64,000 nt of DNA from Duganella sp. 1411. Its GTDB lineage: Bacteria > Pseudomonadota > Gammaproteobacteria > Burkholderiales > Burkholderiaceae_D. This document shows, one piece after another, positions 26,148 to 34,588 of this stretch. The notes under the pieces were generated by a model that made no database searches, was not told the origin of the DNA, and was given only the letters and a program-made list of their open reading frames with translations. Within the stretch, counting starts at the first letter, position 1, and every line of letters starts with the position of its first letter. The DNA lies in the NCBI RefSeq assembly GCF_017833525.1, contig NZ_JAFICD010000006.1:1-64000 (forward strand), read 5' to 3'. Position numbers and translations under genes: made by a program.

Positions 26148-26942
26148 TTACCGGGGCGTAAACAGCGCCTGCAACTCACCGTACGGCATCGCCTTGTCGA
26201 TCAACGGACCGGCGTCGCCGGTGGCCAGAAAACCCTTGGCCATGTCGGCGGCAACGGCCCACAAGGCCTGCGGTATGCCGGAACCGGCGCTTAAACGCCG
26301 CACGCCCAATTTATGCAATTCCTCGGCGGACGGTCTGCCCGGCCAGTCCATCACATTCACCGGCAACCCGGCACTGGCGACGACGGCCTTGATTTCATCG
26401 CCCCCGCAAATACCGGGCACGAACAAACCGTCCGCACCGGCGGCCTTGTAGATAGCGGCGCGCTTCAACACCTCCGCCACCCGCTCTCCCTCCGGCACCA
26501 GACCTTTCAGATACACGTCGGTACGGGTGTTGATGAAGATATCCTTGCCGGCCGCACCCAGAAGCTTCTTGATGGCGGCGATCTTCGCGGCCAGCGCCTC
26601 CGGCGCGTCCCTGCCATCTTCCAGGTTGATGCCGGCCACACCGGCGTCGACCAGCTTCTTCACGTTTTGCGCGACCACCTCCGCATCGTCCGAGTAACCG
26701 TTCTCCAGATCGACCGACAGCGGCACCGTCAGCACGCGCGCGATGTTGACCGCGATGGCGATGGCGACATCGGCCGGCATGTTATTGCTATCGGCGTAAC
26801 CGGCGGCCCAGGCCACACCCGCGCTGGTGGTGGCGATGGCCGACGCGCCCAGGCTCTCGAACAACCGCGCGCTGCCCGCATCCCAGGCGTTGGGCAGGTG
26901 CAGCAGCTTGCTACCGTCGTGCAGCTTCTTGAAATCGTTTAT
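26148..26942 (-). CDS. Isocitrate lyase/PEP mutase superfamily protein, apparent ATA start
   Basis: A TIM-barrel protein of the PEP mutase/isocitrate lyase superfamily. Landmarks are HLPNAWDAGSARLFESLGA, ATTSAGVAWAAGY, LSVDLENGYSDD, GINLEDGRD and INTRTDVYL. Family-like sequence begins right after AAGGAAGCGACC, where the expected initiator is ATA at 26940-26942; no ATG, GTG or TTG occurs before TTG at 26864, which would remove the conserved NAWDAGS segment. Including ATA the protein is 264 residues, the normal length. It lies 10 bp after polB and is likely co-transcribed. The reaction is unknown; C-C or C-P lyase chemistry is typical. Confidence 0.78.
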   Translation of the reverse strand: MNDFKKLHDGSKLLHLPNAWDAGSARLFESLGASAIATTSAGVAWAAGYADSNNMPADVAIAIAVNIARVLTVPLSVDLENGYSDDAEVVAQNVKKLVDAGVAGINLEDGRDAPEALAAKIAAIKKLLGAAGKDIFINTRTDVYLKGLVPEGERVAEVLKRAAIYKAAGADGLFVPGICGGDEIKAVVASAGLPVNVMDWPGRPSAEELHKLGVRRLSAGSGIPQALWAVAADMAKGFLATGDAGPLIDKAMPYGELQALFTPR

Positions 26943-26952
26943 GGTCGCTTCC

Positions 26953-29337
26953 TTAAAAAAGACTGGCTTGTGAGGTGGTGAGGCTGGAAAAACTGTCCTT
27001 CATCGGCAGCAGGATCGAGTCGGCGATCGGCTGCAACTGCTTGGTCAGATAATGATCGTAATCGATATTCGAGCGCATCGCCTCCAGCGGCTCCGGGCCG
27101 CCGGTCGTCATCACGTAGCTTATCCAGCCGCCGTTCTGATAACGCAGCGGACGGCGATGCGACTGGTTGTATTCATCGGCCAGGCGCGCGGCGCGCACCT
27201 GCGGGGGTACGTTGACTTTGTACTCGTCCAGCCGGTGGCGCAGCCGCTTGCGGTAGACCAGCAGCTCGTCGAAATCGCCCGACAGCGTCTTGCGCGCGTA
27301 GTCGCGCACGAAGTCCTGGTAAGGCTCGTCCTTGAAGATGCGCAGGAACAGGCCTTTCTGGAACTGCTGCGCCAGCGGCGTCCAGTCGCTGCGCGCCACC
27401 TCGAGGCCGCGGTAGATCACCTCTTCCTCGCCTTTGGCGTTGATCATCAGGCCGGCGTAGCGCTTTTTGCTGCCCATTTCCGTGCCGCGTATCGTCGGCA
27501 TGAAGAACTTCTGGAAGTGCGTGTCGAACTCGATCTCAAGATGACATTCCAGGCCGTGCTTTTGCTTGAGCATGGCGCGCCACCAGGCGTTGATCTTGTT
27601 CGCCAGTTGCTGGCCGATCTCCAGCGCGTCGGCGTTGCTGTGTTCTTTTTTGAGCCAGATGAAAATCGAATCGGTATCGCCGTAGATAACGTCATATCCT
27701 TCCGCCTCCACCAGCTCGCGCGTTTGCTTCATCATCTGGTGTCCGCGCAGGGTGACCGAGGAGATCAGGCGCGGATTGAAGAAACGGCATTCGGTCGCGC
27801 CAAGCACGCCGCAGAAGGAATTCATCAGCAGCTTGAGCGCCTGCGACAGCGGCTCGTTCTTCGCCCGCTTGGCGGCGTCGCGCTGATTCCAGATCTGCGT
27901 GGTGATCTCGGGCAGGCAATGCCTATGGCGCGAGAACACGGTGCCGTTGACGCCCTCCACCACCGACGCCGGATCTTCGGCGGCTTCGCCCTCCACCAGG
28001 CCGACCGGATCGACCAGGAAGGTGCGGATGATCGACGGATACAGGCTTTTATAATCGAGCACCACCACGGAGTCGTACAGACCAGGCTTGGAATCCATGA
28101 CGAAGCCGCCCGGCGACGCGCCGCCGGAGATGTCGCCCACGTTCGGCGCCACATAGCCCTCGCGGTGCATGCGCGGCAGGTAGTGGTGGCCGAAGGCGGC
28201 GATCGAGCCGCCCAAATGGTCTGCCTGCAAACCGGTCACCGTCGCGCGCTCGATCATGAACGCCAGCAGGTTGGCCTTGTCGAAGATGCGGGTGACCAGT
28301 TCGCAGTCCTTCAGGTTATAGAGGGCCAGCGCCGGCTTGTCCTCCTGGAAGCGGCGTTCGATCTCCGCCATCTTGTCGTAGACGTCGCCGATGTCTTTGC
28401 CCTCGCCCAGCATCGCCTGCGAGACGTTCTCCAGGCTGAACGACGGGAACGTCCACGACGCCGACTTGAGCGCGTCGATGCCATCGAGGACGACGCGGCC
28501 GACCACCGGTGCGAACATGTATCCCTGCTTGCCCGGATGCTCGCGCCATTCGATGGTTTTGCCCTCGCGACCCAGGGTCAGCGCGATCTTGTGCTTGTCG
28601 GCGTTTTTCTGCAGCACGCGCAGGTCGAACTGCACCACGTTCCAGCCCACCAGCACGTCCGGGTCGTGGCGCGCCATCCAGGCGTTGAGTCTTTCGATCA
28701 GCTGGCGCGGCGTGGCGCAGTATTCCAGGTCGAAGTCGATCTCCGGCGACGCCTGCGCCGGAGCCGCGCCGAGCATGTACACCTGGCGCTGGCCGCAGCC
28801 TTCGAGCGCGATCGAATACAGGTCTTCGAAGGCGCTCGTCTCGATATCGAGCGACACCATCTTGAGCTTGGGGCGGTAGTCGGGGGCGGGCTTGAGTTTG
28901 CAATCGTGGATGGTGGCGCCGTCGACGCGGCCGCCCTCCACCTGCACGCCGGCGGTGATGAAGCGCTCCATCAGATAGCGCTCCGGCGGGCGGATATCGG
29001 CCTCGTACATCTTGATGCCGTGGTCGCGCAACGTGCGCTCCAGCGCCGTCAACTGTTTGTAGCGGGACGAATAGACGCCGATCACGGGCTCGCGCTCGAA
29101 CGTTTTGAGCTGCAGTTCGCGCAGCTCGACGCCGGCCGACTGGTCCAGCAGCGCCTCGATGGCGGCGCGCTCGCGCGCCTCCGCGAAGGCCACGGAAGTC
29201 TGCGCCGTCAGGCGGATTTTCCGGGGGCCGTCGTCGGTCGCCAGCCAGAATTCGATCTCCGTCCCGTTGGGCGCGTCGCGCCAATGGCGGGTCAGGATGA
29301 AACCCTGCTGAGAAGTTGGAGCCAAGGGAGTAAGCAT
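26953..29337 (-). CDS. polB: DNA polymerase II
   Basis: A 794-residue family B polymerase of the E. coli Pol II type. Exonuclease motifs are DIETS (164-168), NVVQFD (233-238) and YNLKD (340-344). Polymerase motifs are DYKSLYPS (428-435), the LLMNSFCGVLG helix (504-514) and YGDTDS (552-557). The N-terminus GFILTRHWRDAPNGTE and RPPERYLMERFITAG align with the enterobacterial enzyme. Pol II performs translesion synthesis and fork restart after DNA damage. A perfect LexA box lies 13-28 bp upstream of the ATG. The -10 hexamer is only 6 bp from the ATG, so the transcript may be leaderless. Confidence 0.97.
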   Translation of the reverse strand: MLTPLAPTSQQGFILTRHWRDAPNGTEIEFWLATDDGPRKIRLTAQTSVAFAEARERAAIEALLDQSAGVELRELQLKTFEREPVIGVYSSRYKQLTALERTLRDHGIKMYEADIRPPERYLMERFITAGVQVEGGRVDGATIHDCKLKPAPDYRPKLKMVSLDIETSAFEDLYSIALEGCGQRQVYMLGAAPAQASPEIDFDLEYCATPRQLIERLNAWMARHDPDVLVGWNVVQFDLRVLQKNADKHKIALTLGREGKTIEWREHPGKQGYMFAPVVGRVVLDGIDALKSASWTFPSFSLENVSQAMLGEGKDIGDVYDKMAEIERRFQEDKPALALYNLKDCELVTRIFDKANLLAFMIERATVTGLQADHLGGSIAAFGHHYLPRMHREGYVAPNVGDISGGASPGGFVMDSKPGLYDSVVVLDYKSLYPSIIRTFLVDPVGLVEGEAAEDPASVVEGVNGTVFSRHRHCLPEITTQIWNQRDAAKRAKNEPLSQALKLLMNSFCGVLGATECRFFNPRLISSVTLRGHQMMKQTRELVEAEGYDVIYGDTDSIFIWLKKEHSNADALEIGQQLANKINAWWRAMLKQKHGLECHLEIEFDTHFQKFFMPTIRGTEMGSKKRYAGLMINAKGEEEVIYRGLEVARSDWTPLAQQFQKGLFLRIFKDEPYQDFVRDYARKTLSGDFDELLVYRKRLRHRLDEYKVNVPPQVRAARLADEYNQSHRRPLRYQNGGWISYVMTTGGPEPLEAMRSNIDYDHYLTKQLQPIADSILLPMKDSFSSLTTSQASLF

Positions 29338-29343
29338 GACTTA

Positions 29344-29349
29344 ATTATA
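29344..29349 (-). promoter_or_regulatory. polB -10 element
   Basis: The minus strand reads TATAAT, a perfect -10 hexamer, ending 6 bases before the polB ATG. A TGTTGA or TTGACT word at the far edge of the LexA box can serve as -35. With normal spacing transcription would begin at or next to the A of the start codon. Confidence 0.65.
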
Positions 29350-29365
29350 CTGTATGCTCATACAG
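29350..29365. promoter_or_regulatory. LexA (SOS) box of polB
   Basis: CTGT-ATGCTCAT-ACAG matches the LexA consensus CTGT-N8-ACAG exactly and directly abuts the -10 element of polB, an ideal position for repression. Confidence 0.92.
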
Positions 29366-29406
29366 TCAACAGCCGCCGGCCCGGGATGACCGGTCAACAC
29401 GCGTGG

Positions 29407-29422
29407 GGCACCACGTGGTGCC
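29407..29422. repeat. 16-bp perfect palindrome GGCACCACGTGGTGCC
   Basis: It lies in the gap between polB and the upstream phosphatase-family gene, 22 bp past the stop of the latter. It could form a hairpin in the phosphatase mRNA, but it has no loop and no T run, so termination is only a possibility. Confidence 0.5.
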
Positions 29423-29443
29423 GTGGCCCGTGTGGTGCCGCGT

Positions 29444-30148
29444 TCAGCGGTACGTCACCACCCCGGGTTGGCCCGGCTGTTCAAGGTGCGAATAATTATT
29501 CAGATAACCGAGGCCAAACTCCCCCGGCCGGTGCAGCAGCCTGGTAACGGCACAATTAGCCAGCTTCCACGTCATCTCCATCACCTGAAAATCCTGGAAC
29601 CCCAGCACGTGCTGAATCACGGTCGCAATCACACCGCTGGACGTGAAAACGATGGTGGTCCGCTTGCTATCCGGCTGATCGAGCCGCTCCAGCGCGGACA
29701 CCACCCGGCGGCGGAAATCGGGCCAGGCTTCGGCGTATTGATCGTCATGCCAGCCGGTCATCCAGCGCTGCATCGCCGCCCGGAACAACTGCTCCGCCGC
29801 GCGCTGGGGATCGGCGGACCTGGCCAGCAGTTCCTGAAAAGTAGCGGGATCGGCAAACTCCGGACAATGCCGCAGCATCACCTCATGATGGCCGAACTCC
29901 GCGAAACCCTCGTCGGTCAGACACTCCGCCCCGTCAACCTGCGCCCGCGCCAGCTGCGCCAGACAAGCATCGGCAGTCTGGTGGTGCCGCGCCATGCCGC
30001 CGGTGATCATCCGATGGAACGGCTGCCCGCCTTTGGCCAACCAGCGCCCCAGCAAGCGCGCCTGCTCATGGCCCAGCTCCGACAGCTGATCGTAATTGGC
30101 GCTGCCGAAGGATGCTTGGCCGCTGCGCACCAGGTAGATTTGTCCCAT
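29444..30148 (-). CDS. Histidine phosphatase-family protein with mutated RHG motif
   Basis: A 234-residue member of the phosphoglycerate mutase-like family. The N-terminus reads MGQIYLVRSGQASFG, where the family has RHG: the histidine that carries the phosphate is replaced by Ser9 (codon AGC). The rest is intact: YDQLSELGHEQARLLG, AECLTDEGFAEFGHH, the VFTSSGVIATVIQHVLG strand and a C-terminal YLNNYSHLE and VTYR. In related proteins the TSGG segment already lacks the second histidine. Without the acceptor histidine the usual reaction should not occur, so it may be a binding protein or a dying gene. No clear partner is adjacent. Confidence 0.82.
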   Translation of the reverse strand: MGQIYLVRSGQASFGSANYDQLSELGHEQARLLGRWLAKGGQPFHRMITGGMARHHQTADACLAQLARAQVDGAECLTDEGFAEFGHHEVMLRHCPEFADPATFQELLARSADPQRAAEQLFRAAMQRWMTGWHDDQYAEAWPDFRRRVVSALERLDQPDSKRTTIVFTSSGVIATVIQHVLGFQDFQVMEMTWKLANCAVTRLLHRPGEFGLGYLNNYSHLEQPGQPGVVTYR

Positions 30149-30230
30149 ATTTTTTTATCCCGATCCAAACAGGCCCCCAGCTTAACGGCCGGACTAAAAA
30201 TCATCAAATGAATAATGTGATTTCACGGCG

Positions 30231-30797
30231 CTAGCCCGCATTCAGCACCGTCTCGGCTAGCTTGAGCAGATTTTCGCGCAGACGCGGCACCGATCCGTTT
30301 TGCGCGGCCGTCTGCGCGCCCTCGAGCAAAAAGGTCAAATGAATGGCCGCCAGCTTGGGTTCGGCCACACCCGCCCTGGCGCACAAGGCGCCGATGCGGC
30401 GCAGTTGACGCGCCTTGTGCACCTCGATCAGTTGGCGCGCCGGATGGGCGGCGTCGGGCAGCTCGGCGATGGTGTTGATAAATGGGCAGCCACGGTAAGA
30501 CGCACGCACCACATCGTCGGCGATGAACTCCGCAAAGCCCATCAACTGGCGGCGCGCGTCGTCCGGGTAACGCGCCTCCAGCCCGTCCATCACCGCCGCG
30601 TACTGCGCCACCAGTTGCCGCACCCATTCGGTGATCAGCACGTCCTTCGACTCAAAATGGCGGTACAGCCCCATTTTGGTGGTCCGCGCTGCCTTGGCGA
30701 TTGCCTCCACGCCGACGCCGCGTATGCCCTCGGCATAAAACAACTGCGACGCGGCGTCGAACAACCGATCGCGGATGGACTGTTTTTCTACGTTCAT
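30231..30797 (-). CDS. TetR-family regulator of the adjacent amidase
   Basis: A TetR protein of 188 residues. The helix-turn-helix spans about 8-52 (RDRLFDAASQLFYAEGIRGV and AIAKAARTTKMGLYRHFESK). The ligand domain has a YRGCPFINTIAELPDAAHP block typical of the YxxGC-FIN group. The start MNVEKQS at 30797 is preferred because GGAG lies 5 bases upstream; a 15-codon longer frame would run through the operator. It is divergent from the amidase gene, and two operator palindromes lie between them. Confidence 0.9.
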   Translation of the reverse strand: MNVEKQSIRDRLFDAASQLFYAEGIRGVGVEAIAKAARTTKMGLYRHFESKDVLITEWVRQLVAQYAAVMDGLEARYPDDARRQLMGFAEFIADDVVRASYRGCPFINTIAELPDAAHPARQLIEVHKARQLRRIGALCARAGVAEPKLAAIHLTFLLEGAQTAAQNGSVPRLRENLLKLAETVLNAG

Positions 30798-30816
30798 GAC
30801 GACTCCGGGAATTTCC

Positions 30817-30845
30817 TTGACAAAGATACCGTTCGGTATCATTAT
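30817..30845 (+). promoter_or_regulatory. Promoter of the amidase gene
   Basis: A perfect -35 TTGACA (30817-30822) is followed after 17 bp by CATTAT (30840-30845). The spacer is almost entirely the first TetR operator, so bound repressor would block RNA polymerase. Confidence 0.65.
30825..30840. promoter_or_regulatory. TetR operator 1
   Basis: GATACC-GTTC-GGTATC, an inverted repeat with perfect 6-bp arms (7 bp allowing the G/C extension), lies between the divergent TetR and amidase genes inside the promoter spacer. Confidence 0.8.
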
Positions 30846-30858
30846 CCCACAAACAGAT

Positions 30859-30874
30859 GATACCGGTCGGTATC
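30859..30874. promoter_or_regulatory. TetR operator 2
   Basis: GATACC-GGTC-GGTATC differs from operator 1 by one base. The two copies are 34 bp apart start to start, a little over three helical turns. Confidence 0.8.
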
Positions 30875-30897
30875 ACTCCAATGTTTAGGGGATCGAT

Positions 30898-32337
30898 ATG
30901 AAACTTTCGGAATATGTACGCTATGACGCGCTGGGCCTGGCGGCGCTGGTGGCAAAGGGTGACGTGCGCAGCGAGGAGCTGCAAAGCGCCGCGCTCCAGG
31001 CGATCGGCGCGCTCAATCCGCGCATCAACGCCGTGGTCGAACACTGGCCCGGCGAAGCGCCCGACGCCGGTGGTGCCGGCGGCGCCTTCGCGGGCGTTCC
31101 CTTCCTGATCAAGGATGTCGCCATCGCGATGGCCGGCAAACGGGTGGAACTCGGCAGCCGTATCGTGGCGGGCCACGTCGCCGCCGCCGACTCCAACCTA
31201 ATGCGGCACTTCAAGCGCGCCGGCCTGGTGACGCTGGGGAGGACGGCGTCGCCGGAGATGGCGTTCAGCACCACCACCGAATCGCTGTTCAACGGGCCGA
31301 CCCGCAACCCGTGGAATCTGGAGCATAGCGCCGGTGGCTCCAGCGGCGGCAGCGCGGCGGCCGTCGCCGCCGGCATCGTGCCGATGGCGCACGCCACCGA
31401 CGCGGCGGGGTCGATCCGCGTACCGGCCGCGTCGACCGGATTATTCGGCCTGAAACCGACGCGTGGCCGCGTCTCCAACGGGCCTGGCATGGACGAAGTG
31501 TTCAACGGCTCCGGCGTTCAACTGGGCGTCAGCCGCACGGTGCGCGACAGCGCCGCGCTGCTCGACGCGATCAACCATCCGGACGCGGGCGAGCCCTATT
31601 TCACCGCACCGCCGGCGCATACCTTCCTGTCCGAGGTCGCGCGCGCGCCGGGCAGGCTGCGCATCGGCGTGATGCTGCCGGCGTGGAACGGCCGGCAGCC
31701 CGCCGAGGATGTCGCGGTGGCCACGCTGGCGGCAGCGGAATTGTGTCGCAGCTTAGGCCATGACGTCGACGAGGCACGGCTCGACATCGGCGTGTCGTGG
31801 GAAGAATTCGTGCACGCCAACGCGCAGATCTGGTGCGCCAACCTGGTCGGCTGGATCGACGGTTTCGCGGCGGCCAGCGGCCGCCAAGCCGGCTTGGCGA
31901 CGCTGGAACCGTCCACGCTGGCCTGTTACGAATACGGCCGCCACGCGCTGGCGCCGGCATTCGCGGGCGCGCTCGATGTACGTAACCGCGTCAGCCGCGC
32001 CGTCGCCGCCTTCTTCGACAAGTACGACGTGCTGCTGACGCCCGCGCTGCCGGAAACCGCGCAGCGCATCGGCGCCTACACGGAGGGAACGGCGCGGATG
32101 GACGGCCTGGAATGGACCGCGCACGTGTTCCGCCATTCGCCCTACACACCGCTGTTCAACGTGGCGGGCGTGCCGGCGATGTCGGTGCCACTGGGATCGG
32201 GCACGGATGGATTACCGATCGGCGTGCAGTTCACGGCCGGTTTCGGGCGGGACGGCCTGCTGCTGCGCCTTGCCGGTCAGCTCGAACAAGCGGCACCATG
32301 GGCGGGGCGCATCCCGCCGGTATGGGCGGGACGCTAG
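30898..32337 (+). CDS. Amidase signature-family amidase
   Basis: A 479-residue amidase. The Ser-cisSer-Lys triad is visible: K72 in FLIKDVA, cis-Ser148 in AGGSSGGSAAA and the nucleophile Ser172 in DAAGSIRVPA. The length is normal for the family, which hydrolyses a wide range of amides. A ribosome site AGGGGA precedes the ATG. Expression is probably repressed by the divergent TetR protein through the two operators. It converges on pqiC with 5 bp between the stops. The natural substrate is unknown. Confidence 0.92.
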   Translation: MKLSEYVRYDALGLAALVAKGDVRSEELQSAALQAIGALNPRINAVVEHWPGEAPDAGGAGGAFAGVPFLIKDVAIAMAGKRVELGSRIVAGHVAAADSNLMRHFKRAGLVTLGRTASPEMAFSTTTESLFNGPTRNPWNLEHSAGGSSGGSAAAVAAGIVPMAHATDAAGSIRVPAASTGLFGLKPTRGRVSNGPGMDEVFNGSGVQLGVSRTVRDSAALLDAINHPDAGEPYFTAPPAHTFLSEVARAPGRLRIGVMLPAWNGRQPAEDVAVATLAAAELCRSLGHDVDEARLDIGVSWEEFVHANAQIWCANLVGWIDGFAAASGRQAGLATLEPSTLACYEYGRHALAPAFAGALDVRNRVSRAVAAFFDKYDVLLTPALPETAQRIGAYTEGTARMDGLEWTAHVFRHSPYTPLFNVAGVPAMSVPLGSGTDGLPIGVQFTAGFGRDGLLLRLAGQLEQAAPWAGRIPPVWAGR

Positions 32338-32342
32338 CCCGT

Positions 32343-32960
32343 TCAGCAGCCCGGGTTGCCGCCGGCGGCCAGCGCTCGCACCGCCTTGGAGATATCGGCG
32401 CCGATGCGCACGACGGCGCGGCGATGGCCGGCCACCAGCGCGTCGTTGCCGGCGCCGACCTCCTCGTTGGCGACGCTGCGGCAGGTGAGCACCTTGGAAC
32501 CGCCCACCAGCCGCACGCTCCACACCGCGTCGATCAGCGCGTACTTGCCGGGCGCCGACTCGAAGCGCTGCACGTTGGTGCTGATGCGGTAGACCGGCGT
32601 GCCGTCCGGCGACGGCGTGCGGAACACGTCGATGGTTCCAAGCTCGCCCGAAATCGCCAGCGACAGCGCCTGGCCGATCTCCGACGCCGGCGGCGAAGCC
32701 CAGCGATCGTACTCAAGCAGGTCGATGCTGCCGGCGCCGGTGGTGACCACCATCTGGTTGCGCGCGACCTGCTGCGGCACCGTCACGGCGGGCACTTCGA
32801 TGTAGTAGCCGGCGGCCGGCGTTTCGGCCTTCGGCGCCACGCCCATGCCGTTACTGAGGCTGTAGAAATGCTCCGGCGGCGTGCTGGCGCAGCCGGCCAG
32901 CGCGAGGACTGCCGCCGTCATTACCGCCAGCCCGGTGCGCCGATTCATCGTTTGCGTCAT
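32343..32960 (-). CDS. pqiC: PqiC outer-membrane lipoprotein
   Basis: A 205-residue lipoprotein with lipobox LALAG-C24. The domain is the ABC-transport auxiliary type: HFYSLSNGM, YYIEVPAVTVPQQVARNQMV, LLEYDRWASPPASEIGQALS and RFESAPGKYALIDAVWSV. PqiC anchors the PqiB lipid-transport tunnel to the outer membrane. The start overlaps the pqiB stop by 4 bp (ATGA), so the third gene of the pqiABC operon is translationally coupled. Confidence 0.92.
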   Translation of the reverse strand: MTQTMNRRTGLAVMTAAVLALAGCASTPPEHFYSLSNGMGVAPKAETPAAGYYIEVPAVTVPQQVARNQMVVTTGAGSIDLLEYDRWASPPASEIGQALSLAISGELGTIDVFRTPSPDGTPVYRISTNVQRFESAPGKYALIDAVWSVRLVGGSKVLTCRSVANEEVGAGNDALVAGHRRAVVRIGADISKAVRALAAGGNPGC

Positions 32961-34588
32961 TTCTTCTCTCCCAGTTTATCCTGCTTGCTGCCTTTGCCAC
33001 GCAACAGCGACTCCGGATGCCGTTCCAGATAATCGGACAAGGCGTTCAGCGATTGCATCGTCTGCGTCAGCTGCTGTAGGGCTTCGCGCAGGTCGGACTG
33101 CACCGGCGAATCCTTCTGCAGTATCTGGTCGGCGGTGCTGAAGGTCTTGCGCGCCGCGCCCAGGGTGTCCTTCATCTCCGGCACCACCTGCGCGTCGAGC
33201 TGCTTGATCAGCACATTGGCGCTCTTGAGCGTATCGCGCAGATTGACGCCGATCTCGTCGAACGGCACCTTGTCCAGCTTACGCGCGATGCTGGCCAGCT
33301 GCGTTTGCAGTTCGTCCAGGCTATTGGGCACCGTCGGCAGCTCCACCGTCTCCTTGCTAAGATCCAGCTTGACCGGCGCCGCGTTCGGGAAGAAGTCCAG
33401 CGCCACATACAGCTGCCCGGTCAGCAGATTACCGGTGCGCAGCTGGCCGCGCAGGCCGCGTGCCACCATCCGCTCCAGCACCTGCGGGCCGGCGCTGTTG
33501 CGCTGATCCTCATCGATGGTCTTCTGGAAGGCGCGGCCCAGGCGCGCTGGGTACATATCCACCGTCACCGGCATGCGGAACGACTTCTTGACGGGATCGA
33601 ACTCCACGCCCACCGAGCGCACCTCGCCCAGCACGATGCCGCGGAAATCGACGGTCGCGCCCTGCGACAGGCCGCGCAGCGACTGGTCGAAGTACAGCAC
33701 CGTGGTGATCGGCGCGCCATCGGGCTCGCGCAGGGCGCTGGCCTGGTCGGCGGCCAACAGGAATTCGCTGCCGGTCGGCGCGGCGGCGGCGGGCTTCTGG
33801 CCGTTCATGCTTTCGAAGGCGATGCCGCCGACGAGCAGCGCGGCCAGCGACTGCGTGTTGACCTTGAAGCCGTTGGAATCGAGCCGCACGTCGACACCGC
33901 TGGCATGCCACCAGCGGGTGTTCTTGCCGACGTACTGGTCGTACGGCGACTTGACGAACACCTTCATATTGATGCCGCGCCCCTTCGGCTCCAGATCGTA
34001 GGCGGCGACCTGCCCCACCTGGATGCGGCGATAGAAGATCGGCGAGCCGACATCGACCGAGCCGAGGGTCTCGCCATGCAGCGTGTAGTAACTGCCCTTC
34101 TCGTCGAACGCCACCTGGGGCGCCTGCTCAAGCCCGGTGAATTCGTCCTTGGTCTCCTCCGACTTGCCGGCATCGACGCCGATATAGGAGCCAGACAACA
34201 AGGTGTTAAGCCCCGAAACGCCGCTGGCGCCGATGCGCGGGCGCACCACCCAGTAACGCGTGTCGATGGCGGTGAAGCGCGACGCCTCCTTGCGCATGTC
34301 GATCGTGACCAGCACCTTGGACAGGTCGCGCGACAGCGAAATCGAGCGCACCAGGCCGATGTCCACGTCCTTGAACTTGACCTTGGTCTTGCCCGGTTCC
34401 AGGCCGTCGCCGCTGCGGAAGCTCACCGTCACGGTCGGCCCGCGATCGATGAACGACTTGACCACCAAGCCGGCGCCGATCAACGCCGCCAGCAGGGGAA
34501 TCAGCCACACCAGCGATGGCAGCCAGCGGCTGGCCTTCTCCACATGTGGCGCGTGCAGCGGCGGCTGGCCGCCCTCGTTTTCAGGCAT
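32957..34588 (-). CDS. pqiB: PqiB MCE-domain lipid transport protein
   Basis: About 543 residues. One N-terminal transmembrane helix (LPSLVWLIPLLAALIGAGL) is followed by three MCE/MlaD domains, each starting with a pattern such as VTVSFRSGDGLEPGKTKVKF, GSYYTLHGETLGSVDVGSPI or TTVLYFDQSLRGLSQGATVD. A long C-terminal helical region from about 430 forms the needle of the PqiB tube. The start MPENEGG at 34588 is chosen because it overlaps the pqiA end by 8 bp and follows GAGAAA; an earlier ATG at 34615 lies inside pqiA. PqiB bridges inner and outer membranes for phospholipid traffic. Confidence 0.93.
   Translation of the reverse strand: MPENEGGQPPLHAPHVEKASRWLPSLVWLIPLLAALIGAGLVVKSFIDRGPTVTVSFRSGDGLEPGKTKVKFKDVDIGLVRSISLSRDLSKVLVTIDMRKEASRFTAIDTRYWVVRPRIGASGVSGLNTLLSGSYIGVDAGKSEETKDEFTGLEQAPQVAFDEKGSYYTLHGETLGSVDVGSPIFYRRIQVGQVAAYDLEPKGRGINMKVFVKSPYDQYVGKNTRWWHASGVDVRLDSNGFKVNTQSLAALLVGGIAFESMNGQKPAAAAPTGSEFLLAADQASALREPDGAPITTVLYFDQSLRGLSQGATVDFRGIVLGEVRSVGVEFDPVKKSFRMPVTVDMYPARLGRAFQKTIDEDQRNSAGPQVLERMVARGLRGQLRTGNLLTGQLYVALDFFPNAAPVKLDLSKETVELPTVPNSLDELQTQLASIARKLDKVPFDEIGVNLRDTLKSANVLIKQLDAQVVPEMKDTLGAARKTFSTADQILQKDSPVQSDLREALQQLTQTMQSLNALSDYLERHPESLLRGKGSKQDKLGEKK

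Noticed and set aside
27052..29547. An 831-codon open frame antisense to polB
   Set aside because: It is the mirror of an unmistakable polymerase gene, with His/Arg/Ala-rich composition typical of antisense frames in GC-rich DNA.
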